A stretch of 64,000 nt of DNA from JANNAT01 sp031384605 (GCA_031384605.1 JANNAT010000051.1:1-64000); one strand, 5' to 3'; positions 1-8,673 are shown, counted from the first letter of the stretch. The notes: generated by a model not told the origin, from the sequence alone. Numbers and translations: made by a program.

Positions 1-601
1 AAACCGCCCCCGGATTGGGCCGCGCCATCGACGCCATCAAAGTGGCCGCAATATCATCGACATGGATGCGGGAAAACACCTGCCCGGGTTTGATGATCCG
101 CCGCGCCGACCCGTCGCGCACCTTTTCAAACGGCCCCCGACCGGGTCCGTAAATCCCCGCCAGCCGAAAAATATGCACGGGCAATCCCGTGGCCAACCAC
201 TGCTGTTCCGCCAATATCCGCAGCACTGCACGGGCAGATTGCGGGGTGGGGGGCGTCGTCTCGTCAACCCAAGCGCCCTGATGATCACCATATACGGCGG
301 TGGTGGATAGATACCCAACCCAAACCGGCCGCGCCGCCCGTATCGCGTCCAAAGCCGTCCCTAAAAACGGATCGCCATTTCCATCCGGGGCCGCCGTTGC
401 CAAAACATGCGTCGCCCGCGCCAAAGCCGGGGCCAGATCAGCGGGCAAAACCAGCGGCTCTACCCCCTGCGCCACCAAACCTGCGGCAGCGTCTGCATGC
501 CGGATAGTGCCGATCACAGTCCATCCCTGCGGCACCAATCGGGCGGCAAGGGTGGCGGCGGAATAGCCATAACCAAGACAAAGCAATGTATCCATCTCCA
601 T
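1..601 (-). CDS. SDR-family NAD(P)-dependent epimerase/dehydratase-like protein (3' end outside window)
   Basis: This reading frame starts at the ATG at 601 (a second ATG lies at 595) and stays open to the window edge, giving about 200 residues. A nucleotide-binding Gly motif, GYGYSAA, lies at residues 10-16. Further on are YLSTTAVYGDH, AEQQWL and FRLAGIYGPGRGPFEK, arranged as in the extended SDR / NDP-sugar epimerase family (YeeZ-like branch). The family binds NAD(P) in the cytoplasm and the substrate here cannot be told. It is divergent from amn with a 139-bp gap. The carboxyl part is missing only because the window ends, so truncation is not biological. The start choice is uncertain by two codons. 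Confidence 0.75.
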   Translation of the reverse strand, partial: MEMDTLLCLGYGYSAATLAARLVPQGWTVIGTIRHADAAAGLVAQGVEPLVLPADLAPALARATHVLATAAPDGNGDPFLGTALDAIRAARPVWVGYLSTTAVYGDHQGAWVDETTPPTPQSARAVLRILAEQQWLATGLPVHIFRLAGIYGPGRGPFEKVRDGSARRIIKPGQVFSRIHVDDIAATLMASMARPNPGAV

Positions 602-740
602 AGTATCACCGGGCAACCGAAAGCCCGCAAGGCAGATTTCCCCCAATTCCGCCCCTGCGGCGAACCGTCATCAAGTCGTCACTTGCGAAACCCATGCCAT
701 AGGCGCTAGATGCCCGATCAAATTTCGAAAAGATAATGCC

Positions 741-2219
741 ATGAATGATGACTCTATCCCGCTGCTAACCCCGCCACATCCTGCCCCGCAGGCGTTTACT
801 GACGCTTCGGCGGCTGTTTCCATGCTGGAACAGCTTTATGCCGAGGCCACCGAGTTTCTGGCCAAACACTTTAGTGCCGCCGTTTTGTCGGGCAAACAGG
901 CGATCCGGGTACGCGCCTATTACCCCGAAATTCGACTGACCGTTGTTAGCCATGCCAAAACTGACAGCCGGTTGTCCTATGGCCATGTTGCCGGCCCCGG
1001 CAGTTATTCCACCACGGTCACCCGCCCCGACCTGTTTCGCAATTATCTGATCCAACAGTTGGACCTGTTGATGCAAAACCATGGTGTGCCGGTGCAAATT
1101 GGCCTGTCAGACACGCCGATCCCGGTGCATTTCGCGGTCGCGGGCAACCCCAGCGTTTCGGTGCCGCAAGAAGGCGTGTTAGAGTTTTCCTTGCGCGACG
1201 TGTTTGATGTGCCAGATCTTGCCACGACAAACGATGATATCGTGAACGGCACCCGCACGCATCATCCCGATGGGTCGGCCCCGCTTGCGCCATTCACGGC
1301 CCAACGCGTTGATTATTCACTGGCACGGCTAAGCCACTATACCGCTACAGACCCCAAGCATTTTCAGAACCATGTCCTGTTCACCAACTATCAGTTTTAT
1401 GTGGATGAGTTCGAAACTTTTGCACGTCAGGCGCTGTCAGACCCGGCGCTGGGCTATACGGCGTTTGTTGCGACCGGAAATCAGATTATCACCACGGCGG
1501 ATGGTGTCATAAAACCAACGATCAAGATGCCACAAATGCCGACCTATCATTTGAAACGCGCCGATGGGCAGGGGATTACCCTGGTCAATATCGGTGTAGG
1601 CCCGTCCAATGCCAAAACCGCCACCGATCATATCGCCGTTCTGCGCCCACACGCGTGGTTGATGGTTGGGCACTGTGCTGGGCTGCGCAACAGCCAGTCG
1701 CTGGGTGATTTCTGTCTGGCGCATGCTTACCTTCGCGAAGATCACGTCTTGGACGACGATCTGCCGATCTGGGTGCCGATCCCGGCGTTGGCCGAGATTC
1801 AGATCGCGTTGCAAGAGGCAGTGGCCGAGGTGACGCAGCTGGAAGGATACGAGCTGAAACGCATCATGCGAACCGGAACTGTCGCCACGATTGACAATCG
1901 CAATTGGGAATTGCGCGACCAATCCGGCCCGGTGCGCCGCCTGTCGCAAAGCCGCGCCATCGCGCTGGATATGGAAAGCGCGACGATTGCCGCCAATGGC
2001 TTTCGGTTTCGGGTGCCCTACGGCACCTTGCTGTGCGTGTCGGACAAGCCGCTGCATGGCGAGTTAAAGCTGCCCGGCATGGCGTCTGAATTCTACACCA
2101 CCCAAGTGGCACGGCACCTTCAGATCGGCATTCGCGCGATGGAGCGTCTGCGCGAGATGCCGATTGAACGGATTCATAGCCGAAAATTGCGTAGTTTTGA
2201 GGAAACAGCGTTTCTTTGA
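741..2219 (+). CDS. amn: AMP nucleosidase
   Basis: The 492-residue product matches the size of E. coli Amn (about 480). The enzyme hydrolyses AMP to adenine and ribose 5-phosphate and tunes adenylate pools in the cytoplasm. The N-terminal half is the AMP-nucleosidase-specific domain (RVRAYYPEIRLTV, QRVDYSLARLSHYTATDP). The C-terminal half is a nucleoside-phosphorylase fold, with HAWLMVGHCAGLR and the ALDMESATIAANG segment typical of the purine-binding core. The start ATG at 741 gives the expected N-terminus. It is transcribed alone, divergent from the SDR gene and followed by the HU-family gene 135 bp downstream. Confidence 0.93.
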   Translation: MNDDSIPLLTPPHPAPQAFTDASAAVSMLEQLYAEATEFLAKHFSAAVLSGKQAIRVRAYYPEIRLTVVSHAKTDSRLSYGHVAGPGSYSTTVTRPDLFRNYLIQQLDLLMQNHGVPVQIGLSDTPIPVHFAVAGNPSVSVPQEGVLEFSLRDVFDVPDLATTNDDIVNGTRTHHPDGSAPLAPFTAQRVDYSLARLSHYTATDPKHFQNHVLFTNYQFYVDEFETFARQALSDPALGYTAFVATGNQIITTADGVIKPTIKMPQMPTYHLKRADGQGITLVNIGVGPSNAKTATDHIAVLRPHAWLMVGHCAGLRNSQSLGDFCLAHAYLREDHVLDDDLPIWVPIPALAEIQIALQEAVAEVTQLEGYELKRIMRTGTVATIDNRNWELRDQSGPVRRLSQSRAIALDMESATIAANGFRFRVPYGTLLCVSDKPLHGELKLPGMASEFYTTQVARHLQIGIRAMERLREMPIERIHSRKLRSFEETAFL

Positions 2220-2232
2220 CAGCAAGCTTTGC

Positions 2233-2261
2233 TTGGAAAACAGGCGGAAAACGCTTGCTAT
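2233..2261 (+). promoter_or_regulatory. Candidate sigma70-type promoter for the HU-family gene
   Basis: TTGGAA at 2233-2238 is separated by exactly 17 bp from TGCTAT at 2256-2261. This gives a -35/-10 pair with four of six consensus positions in each box. It lies about 95 bp ahead of the ATG at 2355 and after the amn stop, where a separate promoter is expected. This is pattern matching only. Confidence 0.35.
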
Positions 2262-2354
2262 CTTCGGATAATCCGTCAAAAGCGGCGGTATTGGCCGTTT
2301 AGGCAGGAACATGGCTCGGCCTTGCGCACAAGGGCCAGAAAAAGGGATACAACG

Positions 2355-2642
2355 ATGTCAAAACCGATGAGCAAGTTGCAACTGGTTGCCGCGATTGCCG
2401 AAGCAATGGGGTCTGACAAAAAGACCGCAGGCGCTGCCTTGACCGCAATTTCTGACGTGATTGCACGCGAAGTTGCCGCTGGGGGCGCTGTCACTTTGCC
2501 GGGCTTGGGTAAAGTAGCTTGCCGTGAGCGTCCAGAACGCCAGGTTCGCAACCCGGCCACAGGTGAAACCATGACCAAAGCTGCTGATAAGATGGTGAAA
2601 TTCTCTATCGCCAAGACTTTGAAAGATATTGTGAACGCCTGA
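2355..2642 (+). CDS. HU-family DNA-binding protein
   Basis: This is a 95-residue nucleoid protein that binds and bends DNA as a dimer. The N-terminal helices (KLQLVAAIAEAMGSDKK) are followed by the beta-arm signature in the form LPGLGKVACRERPERQVRNP, where HU proteins have GFG..xVR.R..R.GRNP. The frame is open further upstream to 2229, but the ATG at 2355 places the normal HU N-terminus at the start and has an AAAGGGA-type ribosome site ahead of it. A strong intrinsic terminator follows at 2674-2701, so the gene is monocistronic. The family is clear; whether it is the main HU subunit or a paralogue cannot be told. Confidence 0.92.
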   Translation: MSKPMSKLQLVAAIAEAMGSDKKTAGAALTAISDVIAREVAAGGAVTLPGLGKVACRERPERQVRNPATGETMTKAADKMVKFSIAKTLKDIVNA

Positions 2643-2673
2643 GCGGTCTTGAACTGAGATTTCTGTAGGATTA

Positions 2674-2701
2674 GGGTCGCCGTGAGCGGCCCTTTTCTTT
2701 T
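2674..2701 (+). terminator. Rho-independent terminator of the HU-family gene
   Basis: GGGTCGC (2674-2680) pairs over seven positions (one G-T wobble) with GCGGCCC (2686-2692) around a five-base loop CGTGA. The T-rich run TTTTCTTTT follows at 2693-2701. It lies 31 bp after the stop codon of the HU-family gene. Confidence 0.85.
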
Positions 2702-2728
2702 GCCGGTCTATCCAAGCAGAGGTGCGGC

Positions 2729-3094
2729 ATGGCGAAAGTTACCGGCATCGGCGGAGTGTTCTTCCGCGCAACGGACCCCAAAGCGTTGGCTGCATGGTAT
2801 GACCAGCATCTGGGAATTGATCTGTCACAATCCGGCGTTTGGACGCAGGGTGCTGGGCCGACAGTTTTCGCGCCTTTCAAACGCGAAACGGATTATTTTG
2901 CGGCAGACAAACAATGGATGCTAAACTTTCGCGTGGATGATTTGGCGGGGATGCTGGCGCAACTTGCGGCGGCAGGCATTGCGGCGGAAACCCGGGCAGA
3001 TTGGGATGGCGATGGCAGTTACGGCCATTTCGCCCGTATCCATGACCCCGACAACAATCCAATCGAACTTTGGGAACCCCCCATCAGCGCATGA
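2729..3094 (+). CDS. VOC (glyoxalase/bleomycin-resistance fold) family protein
   Basis: This 121-residue single-module VOC protein has two beta-alpha-beta-beta-beta halves. The N-terminal half contains GVFFRATDPKALAAWYDQHL and the C-terminal half ends HDPDNNPIELWEPP, the standard last-strand signature with the metal-ligand Glu. The family includes metal-dependent lyases, dioxygenases and drug-binding proteins, so the substrate is unknown. Its stop codon overlaps the start of the EamA transporter (ATGA at 3091-3094), suggesting translational coupling. Confidence 0.85.
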   Translation: MAKVTGIGGVFFRATDPKALAAWYDQHLGIDLSQSGVWTQGAGPTVFAPFKRETDYFAADKQWMLNFRVDDLAGMLAQLAAAGIAAETRADWDGDGSYGHFARIHDPDNNPIELWEPPISA

Positions 3095-3975
3095 GATTTG
3101 ATTTTTACGCCATGGCGATGGGGATTGCGTTTTCCCTGATGTGGTCTTCGGCCTTTGCGACCGCTCGCATCATAGTGGCTGCCGCACCGCCGTTAATGGC
3201 GCTGTCGGTCAGGTTCCTGATTTCCGGACTTATCGCTGTGATAATCGCCCGCGCCTTGGGGCAAAGCTGGCGGTTGACCCGGCCCTTGATGCGCAGCGTG
3301 GTGATTTTTGGATTGTGCCAGAACGCGCTGTATCTGGGACTGAATTTTGTTGCCATGCAACATATCGAGGCGTCGCTTGCGTCGATCATCGCCTCATCCA
3401 TGCCGTTGATCGTGGCTCTGCTTGGATGGCTTTGGCAAGGGGAAAAGGTTGGGCCTTTGGGGCTGGTGGGTCTTTGCGCGGGGTTTGTGGGTGTTGCGCT
3501 GATTATGGGCGGGCGGGTGTCTGGCGGCGCTGATCCAATGTCGATTGGGCTTTGCATCATTGGGGCAACGGCCTTGGCGGTTGCCACGTTGACAGTTAAA
3601 TCTGCGTCGTCGGGGGGAAACCTTTTGATGATTGTCGGCCTGCAGATGCTGGTGGGGTCGGCGACACTTGGGGTGGTTTCTGCGTTTACCGAAACGCCGC
3701 ATGTCACGCCAAGTCTGGCGCTGGTGGTGGCGTTTTTATATCAGCTGCTGATCCCCGGCTTGGCGGCAACGGTTTTGTGGTTCACGCTTGTGGCGCGGGT
3801 TGGGCCGGTCAAGGCATCGACCTTTCACTTTTTGAACCCGTTTTTTGGCATCACCATCGCGGCCTTGCTGTTGCATGAAAAGGTCGGAGTGTTGGACATG
3901 CTGGGTGTTTCGATTGCCGCAACGGGCATTTTGGCCGTGCAGATGTCGCGGAGGCGCAGTGTGGGCGATCTGTAA
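3091..3975 (+). CDS. EamA/DMT-superfamily inner-membrane transporter
   Basis: This 294-residue hydrophobic protein has about ten predicted membrane segments in two EamA repeats. It begins GIAFSLMWSSAFATARIIV, typical of the drug/metabolite exporter superfamily, and the second repeat begins GLCIIGATALAVATLTV. The start at 3091 (ATGA overlap with the VOC stop) fits better than an upstream TTG at 3070. The product should be a small-molecule exporter in the cytoplasmic membrane; the substrate cannot be predicted. Confidence 0.9.
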   Translation: MRFDFYAMAMGIAFSLMWSSAFATARIIVAAAPPLMALSVRFLISGLIAVIIARALGQSWRLTRPLMRSVVIFGLCQNALYLGLNFVAMQHIEASLASIIASSMPLIVALLGWLWQGEKVGPLGLVGLCAGFVGVALIMGGRVSGGADPMSIGLCIIGATALAVATLTVKSASSGGNLLMIVGLQMLVGSATLGVVSAFTETPHVTPSLALVVAFLYQLLIPGLAATVLWFTLVARVGPVKASTFHFLNPFFGITIAALLLHEKVGVLDMLGVSIAATGILAVQMSRRRSVGDL

Positions 3976-4047
3976 CATTCCTTCACGCAGGCTTCATGTG
4001 ACAGTGATCGGCGAACCCGCCATCTTGTGCCTTGAAACGAGGTCGCG

Positions 4048-4761
4048 ATGGATCTGATCTTTGCCTATCTTGCCGGGTTGTTGACGCTGATCAACCCTTG
4101 TGTTTTGCCGATCGTGCCGATTGTTTTGGCGTCGGCCTTGCAGGCCCACCGGTTGGGGCCATTGGCCTTGGCGGCGGGTATGGGCGTCAGTTTTGTAATC
4201 CTGGGATTGATGGTTGCGGCGGCGGGGCGGGCCTTGGGGCTGTCGGATCAAACCTTGGCGCAGGCGGGGGCGTTGGCGATGATCGGTTTTGGGGCGGTGT
4301 TGTTGGTGCCGCGCCTGAACACAGGCTTTGCGCTGGCGACGTCCGGGATGTCCAGCCGCGCCGATGTTCAGATTGATGCGGTCAATCGCACAGGCCTGAT
4401 GGGCCAAGCCGCAACGGGCATATTGCTGGGCGCAGTCTGGAGCCCGTGTGTTGGCCCAACGCTTGGCGGGGCGATCAGTTTGGCGTCCCAAGGCGGCAGT
4501 TTGATAAGGGCAGGGGCAATAATGACGACTTTTGCGCTGGGTGTAACATCAGTGATGCTGGCATTGGCCTATGGCGCGCGCGCCGCCTTGATGCGCCGAA
4601 GGGCGGCAATGCAAACCATGGCTGCACGGGCTAAACCGCTGATGGGGCTGACATTGGTTGCGGTCGGCCTGATGATCTTCTTCGAACTTCACCATGCTGT
4701 TGAAGCATGGGCGCTGTCTGTGCTGCCCGTTTGGCTGCAAGACCTCTCCGTTATTCTTTGA
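4048..4761 (+). CDS. CcdA-like transmembrane thiol-disulfide electron carrier
   Basis: The 237-residue polytopic membrane protein of the CcdA/DsbD-beta family has about six membrane segments. The redox Cys pair sits in the family motifs INPCVLP (Cys18) and WSPCVGPTLG (Cys134), one in each pseudo-repeat. Such proteins pass electrons from cytoplasmic thioredoxin to periplasmic thiol acceptors, for example in cytochrome c maturation. A thioredoxin-like protein with an export-type N-terminus follows 14 bp downstream, which looks like its periplasmic partner. An AACGAGG ribosome site precedes the ATG. Confidence 0.88.
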   Translation: MDLIFAYLAGLLTLINPCVLPIVPIVLASALQAHRLGPLALAAGMGVSFVILGLMVAAAGRALGLSDQTLAQAGALAMIGFGAVLLVPRLNTGFALATSGMSSRADVQIDAVNRTGLMGQAATGILLGAVWSPCVGPTLGGAISLASQGGSLIRAGAIMTTFALGVTSVMLALAYGARAALMRRRAAMQTMAARAKPLMGLTLVAVGLMIFFELHHAVEAWALSVLPVWLQDLSVIL

Positions 4762-4775
4762 AAGGATGTCTCCCG

Positions 4776-5186
4776 ATGAACCGTCGTGATTTTATGTATC
4801 TGACCGCCGTTGTCACCCTTGCCCTGCCCGGTGCCGCGCGGGCTGGTACTGCTGATTACAGCCCTGCATTGCTGGCGTCTGAACTGGCCGCTGGCAAAAC
4901 GGTGTTTCTGGATTTCAAAGCCAGTTGGTGCAGCACTTGCGCCGCCCAAGGCCGGGTGATCGAGGCGCTAAAGGCCGCCAATCCGGCCTATGACCAATCC
5001 ATCAGTTTTCTGAATGTCGATTGGGATCAATGGGGTGAGGGTGAATTGGCCAAACAGCTGAACATCCCGCGCCGGTCAACTTTGGTGGTGCTGAAAGGCA
5101 AGGAAGAACTTGGCCGCATCGTGGCGGGCACGGCCAAGGCAGATATTCAGGCGTTGATGGATCTGGCTCTTCAGGCAGCGGCCTGA
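4776..5186 (+). CDS. Exported thioredoxin-like protein
   Basis: The 136-residue product has an N-terminal signal (MNRRDFMYLTA..., cleavage likely near GAARA-GTA). The twin Arg followed by D-F is Tat-like. The mature part is a thioredoxin fold with active site WCSTC (Cys52, Cys55), an FLDFKAS strand before it and IPRRSTLVV in place of the usual cis-Pro segment. The ATG at 4776 follows a GGATG-type ribosome site and places the signal at the start. Paired with the CcdA-like gene it probably receives electrons in the periplasm and reduces a client thiol. It ends tail-to-tail with the GST gene, overlapping by 16 bp. Confidence 0.88.
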   Translation: MNRRDFMYLTAVVTLALPGAARAGTADYSPALLASELAAGKTVFLDFKASWCSTCAAQGRVIEALKAANPAYDQSISFLNVDWDQWGEGELAKQLNIPRRSTLVVLKGKEELGRIVAGTAKADIQALMDLALQAAA

Positions 5187-5785
5187 GCCGTCAACTTGGC
5201 GTCATAGTCCTTGGCATAAATCAGTGCTGGGCGCGCTTGATACCGCGCCAGCCAATCGCGGATCAGCGCGTCGTCGGGTATCAGTTGTGGCATAAAGGTA
5301 AACGCAGATGCGCAGATCAAGTCCGCCGCCGAATACTCACCACACAGCCACGGCCCCTTTTGCAACGCTGCGTTCAACCGCGCAGTAATTTCCGCCATGC
5401 CACGGAAATTGCGCATCAATCCGGGGTGTTTGATGCCCATAACTTCGGCCATCATGACCGGTTCTACCACGCCCTGATACCAGAACAGCCAGGTCAGGAA
5501 TTCACCGCGCAAGGCAAAGCCCGGCTTTGGTGCCAGCCCGCTGTCGGGGAACAGAGCCGTCAGATACAGCATGATCGCAGCACTTTCGGTGATGATTGTG
5601 CCGTCATGGATCAGCAGCGGCACTTTGCCTTCGGGATGCGGATTATTGGGGTCGGCTTGGCCACTGCCATCGCGGTAAACGATGCTGACCGGGCGTATCG
5701 TGATCTTGTCCCAGATCCCCATCTCGTCGATCAGCATCAAAATCCTGGTCGACCGCGTGTTCGGGGCGTGAATTAGTGTAAGCAT
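5171..5785 (-). CDS. Glutathione S-transferase family protein
   Basis: The 204-residue cytoplasmic protein has an N-terminal thioredoxin-like domain (MLTLIHAPNTRSTRILMLI) and the ...GKVPLLIHDGTIITESAAIMLYL segment that holds the glutathione gamma-glutamyl site (cis-Pro and ES). An all-helical C-terminal domain follows, with WLCGEYSAADLICAS, the usual N-capping motif. A GGAGAA ribosome site precedes the start. The gene is divergent from a YafY-type regulator across a 69-bp region with a small palindrome, so the regulator may control it. The substrate is unknown. Confidence 0.9.
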   Translation of the reverse strand: MLTLIHAPNTRSTRILMLIDEMGIWDKITIRPVSIVYRDGSGQADPNNPHPEGKVPLLIHDGTIITESAAIMLYLTALFPDSGLAPKPGFALRGEFLTWLFWYQGVVEPVMMAEVMGIKHPGLMRNFRGMAEITARLNAALQKGPWLCGEYSAADLICASAFTFMPQLIPDDALIRDWLARYQARPALIYAKDYDAKLTAQAAA

Positions 5786-5820
5786 TGGGTTCTCCTTTGT
5801 ATGGTTGATAAATATAGTAT

Positions 5821-5833
5821 AGCAGTTGCTGCT
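5821..5833. promoter_or_regulatory. Perfect short palindrome between GST and YafY-type regulator
   Basis: AGCAG-TTG-CTGCT is a 5-bp inverted repeat around three bases. It sits in the 69 bp between the divergent starts of the GST gene (5785) and the regulator (5855). A regulator bordering its own divergent promoter is a common arrangement, so this is a candidate operator. The repeat is short and could be chance. Confidence 0.25.
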
Positions 5834-5854
5834 GTCAGTTTCCGTCAGGATGGT

Positions 5855-6565
5855 ATGGCCCGGTCAGATCGCCTTCTTCGTCTTGTCTCGACACTGCGGA
5901 TATTGCCGCAGCCGGTTACAGCTGCGCGTTTGGCCGAGGAAACCGAAGTATCCGAACGCACAATCTACCGCGATATTGAAACCTTGCGGGCAGCTGGCGC
6001 ATTGATCGATGGGGCGGCGGGGGTTGGCTATACGTTAACCGAAGACCCCGCATTGCCGCCGCAGATGTTTACCCGGCTAGAGGTTGAAGCCTTGGTTCTG
6101 GGGTTGGCTGAGGTGCGTCAGATGGGGGATCCGGCCTTGGTTAAGGCGGCCGAAATGGCGATGGCCAAGATCGTCGCCACCCTGCCCGAACGGGTGCAAC
6201 GGCAAGCTGTTCATGCGGTGTCGCGCTCGATCAGATTTCAACAGCGCTCCGTCCCGCCGATCCATGTGGCGCTGCTGCGCGAAGCGTCTTGGGCCGAACA
6301 AGAGATTGCGATGACCTACCGTGATATGAGTGGGGCATTGACCCAACGGCATATTTGGCCGCTTTCGATGGTTTACTTTGATCAGGCGCTGATGTGCTTG
6401 GCATGGTGTTGCTTGCGGCAGGATTTCCGCCGTTTTCACCTTGATCGGATGCAAGATGTTCGGCTAACCGGACACAGCTTTCGTCCCCGCCGCGTGCCGC
6501 TGCTACGCGATTATGTCGCCAAAGTGCGCGCACTCGCCCCGCGTTTGGCCGAGGCAGTTCGTTAG
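5855..6565 (+). CDS. YafY-type HTH/WYL-domain transcriptional regulator
   Basis: The 236-residue protein begins MARSDRLLRLVSTLR, the normal YafY/DeoR-type winged-helix start; the frame opens earlier (ATG at 5801) but that extension resembles no family member. Recognition-helix region: ARLAEETEVSERTIYRDIETLR (about 24-45). The C-terminal part is WYL-like, with WPLSMVYFDQALMCLAWCCL and FRRFHLDRMQDVRL, where WYL domains bind ligands or nucleotides. It is probably a repressor or activator of the divergent GST gene and of itself, inferred from position only. Confidence 0.87.
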   Translation: MARSDRLLRLVSTLRILPQPVTAARLAEETEVSERTIYRDIETLRAAGALIDGAAGVGYTLTEDPALPPQMFTRLEVEALVLGLAEVRQMGDPALVKAAEMAMAKIVATLPERVQRQAVHAVSRSIRFQQRSVPPIHVALLREASWAEQEIAMTYRDMSGALTQRHIWPLSMVYFDQALMCLAWCCLRQDFRRFHLDRMQDVRLTGHSFRPRRVPLLRDYVAKVRALAPRLAEAVR

Positions 6566-6858
6566 CCAATGTGACGCGGAATCAACTTTGAGGGCGGTTC
6601 GCCAATGATAAAAACGGCTCTATTAACGCCCAAATGGTAAAAAATTAGCAATCACATCGCTGCGGCTGCAAATGATGCCAATTTGTTCAGAAACATACCC
6701 AGCGTTTTTATAATCTGCAGTGTTAGAGCCAGTTCACGATGAAACACGCCGCTCTTGTTCCCCATATGTGACGTTGATAAACGTGAACGTAGGGATCAAA
6801 AAACGCAGCACATTTCGACGCGGTATGGTTGGCTGGCAACGGGTATAGTGAAATCAAC
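6566..6858. other. Intergenic region with a consensus -10 box and a short inverted repeat
   Basis: This 293-bp AT-richer stretch has no convincing gene. It holds a perfect TATAAT at 6709-6714, without a good -35 at the proper distance. It also holds an inverted repeat ACGTT-GATA-AACGT at 6771-6784. Both lie upstream of the Nim-like gene and could form its promoter and operator. Confidence 0.3.
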
Positions 6859-7509
6859 ATGACTGAAAAAGCGATGACTGAACGCACCCGCGCCAAGCGT
6901 ATGCACAAACGCGCGCGGTATGATGAAGAAACCGTCCACGCCATTCTGGATGCGCAGCCAAGCTGTACCGTGACCTATGTGATCGACGGCGCACCCTATG
7001 CGACACCTACGCTGCAATGGCGCGAAGGCGATACGATCTATTGGCATGGATCATCGGCCAGTCGGATGTTGCGCAAAATTGTGGCGCATCAGGTTTGTGT
7101 TTCGGTTGTGCTGCTTGATGCCATGGTGATGGCCCGGTCCGCCTTTAACCATTCGTGCAATTACAGGTCCGTCATGGCGTTTGGTGAGGCATTTATGGTG
7201 ACTGATCCTGCCGAGAAACGGGTGAAACTTGACCGATTTGTCGAGGGGTTGTTTCCCGGGCGGACCGCCCTGTTAAGGCCTATGACGGATCAAGAGGTAA
7301 AGGCCACGACGATCCTTGGCCTTAAGCTTAATGAAGTGTCGGCCAAAGTGCGGTCTGGCCCGCCCGAAGATGATGACGCCGACTATGCTTTGCCGATTTG
7401 GGCCGGATTAGTGCCGTTTTCTATACAAGCGGGGCATGCAATTCCCGATCCGCGCCTGATAGAAGGGGTAGAAATGCCCAAACATGTTACCGATTTTCGC
7501 ATTGGCTGA
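6859..7509 (+). CDS. Pyridoxamine 5'-phosphate oxidase-like flavin-binding protein (NimA-type)
   Basis: The 216-residue protein belongs to the FMN-binding split-barrel superfamily. The N-terminal region reads HAILDAQPSCTVTYVIDGAPYATPTLQW, then IYWHGSSASRMLR and a central SVVLLDAMVMARS / NYRSVMAFGEA. These are the strand order and His-Gly segment of NimA-like 5-nitroimidazole reductases and related flavoproteins. The ATG at 6859 is preferred over an upstream TTG at 6829. The natural substrate is unknown and the drug-resistance label of the family should not be assumed here. It is a single gene, convergent with the DUF1501 gene. Confidence 0.85.
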   Translation: MTEKAMTERTRAKRMHKRARYDEETVHAILDAQPSCTVTYVIDGAPYATPTLQWREGDTIYWHGSSASRMLRKIVAHQVCVSVVLLDAMVMARSAFNHSCNYRSVMAFGEAFMVTDPAEKRVKLDRFVEGLFPGRTALLRPMTDQEVKATTILGLKLNEVSAKVRSGPPEDDDADYALPIWAGLVPFSIQAGHAIPDPRLIEGVEMPKHVTDFRIG

Positions 7510-7521
7510 CTCAGCAGAATT

Positions 7522-8673
7522 TTACCCCCAAAGGCCAACAGGCTGGGCGTCAAATCCGGGGAAAACTTGCGCCACATCTGCCAGTTTCATGTGATTGTTC
7601 AGCAGTTCGGCCAGAACCGTGCGGTAATCGGTGATAACGGCCAGATCGGCCCCCTCTTCCAGCACGTCGTTGGACAGACCGGGCCAGCGGCCAACCATCC
7701 GGCCCCCTTTGGCCTGCGGGCCAAGCACCATCATCACATTGCCCCGCCCATGATCGGTGCCGCCTGCCGAATTAGACCGCAAACGGCGGCCAAATTCTGA
7801 CATCACAACAACGGAAACGTCTTGCTGCAAAGGCCCAAGGTCTTTCCAGAACGCCATCACCGATGCGGCAAGCCAGCCTGCGTTTTCGGAAAACTGGCCG
7901 GCCTGCAACACATGGGTATCCCAGCCCCCCACATCCACCGTCGCCACCCGCAAGCCCATGTCTTGTTTGATCGTCTGCGCGACGGTCATCAAGGACGGGG
8001 TGATCGGGTTTTCGGGATAGGGTACGCTGGGGGCATAGGTTGCGATGGCGTTGTCGGCTTCGGACCACAGGCGTTGCCCAATCATTTCAGACAGTTGCAA
8101 CAACCCTGCCACAGGTGTTGCCAACGGCCCATGATCACCAAATCCCGTAGCCAGCCGGGCGCGCAAAGCGGGGGCCAGCCAATGGCCCGCGCCCACCATC
8201 AGATCACCCAACGCTTCGGATACTGCCGGGGTCGCCCCCATAAAACTGCCGGGCTGCGAGGTGCCAACGGCCAAGGCGGGCATCGCCCCTCCCGGATTTG
8301 CCGCCATTAACCATCGTCCTATCCACCCTGTCGGATCACCCGGCACTGTGCTGGTGCCAAACACGCCGCGTTCAATCCGGGCTTCGGCATCGAAATGGCT
8401 GCGCGTGGCTTCGGTCAGGCCCGAGGCATGCACCAACGACAGATCACCCGCGTCATACAGATCGGCGAAATCACCCATCGCATGATGAAATCGAAAGTCG
8501 ATATCAGCGACCTCTTGTTTGATCACCCGACCCGCCCGATCCCCGGTTCGCGTCACCCGCAAATCTTCGGATCGCGCAGCAATCAGGTTTTCATCAGAAC
8601 TTGGGCACACAAGGCCAAGCCCATCGGCCCCACCCCGCAGAAAAACAACCACCAGAATTGGATCACGCGCCAT
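7522..8673 (-). CDS. DUF1501 domain-containing protein (alkaline-phosphatase-like fold)
   Basis: The 383-residue protein starts MARDPILVVVFLRGGADGL, the DUF1501 opening strand. Later come RSHFDAEARIERG, VDVGGWDTH and VVVMSEFGRRL, followed by GGTDHGRG, the metal-site-like segments that relate this family to the alkaline-phosphatase/sulfatase fold. Most family members carry a Tat signal; this one has none. Translation starts 8 bases after the DUF1800 stop, so the two form an operon, a widespread pairing whose role is unknown. Confidence 0.88.
   Translation of the reverse strand: MARDPILVVVFLRGGADGLGLVCPSSDENLIAARSEDLRVTRTGDRAGRVIKQEVADIDFRFHHAMGDFADLYDAGDLSLVHASGLTEATRSHFDAEARIERGVFGTSTVPGDPTGWIGRWLMAANPGGAMPALAVGTSQPGSFMGATPAVSEALGDLMVGAGHWLAPALRARLATGFGDHGPLATPVAGLLQLSEMIGQRLWSEADNAIATYAPSVPYPENPITPSLMTVAQTIKQDMGLRVATVDVGGWDTHVLQAGQFSENAGWLAASVMAFWKDLGPLQQDVSVVVMSEFGRRLRSNSAGGTDHGRGNVMMVLGPQAKGGRMVGRWPGLSNDVLEEGADLAVITDYRTVLAELLNNHMKLADVAQVFPGFDAQPVGLWG

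Noticed and set aside
1437..2057. Long antisense open frames opposite amn, and similar ones opposite fliF, flgI, flgK, ubiB and dnaA
   Set aside because: They mirror the sense codon bias of GC-rich genes, have no recognisable domains and overlap well-supported genes completely.
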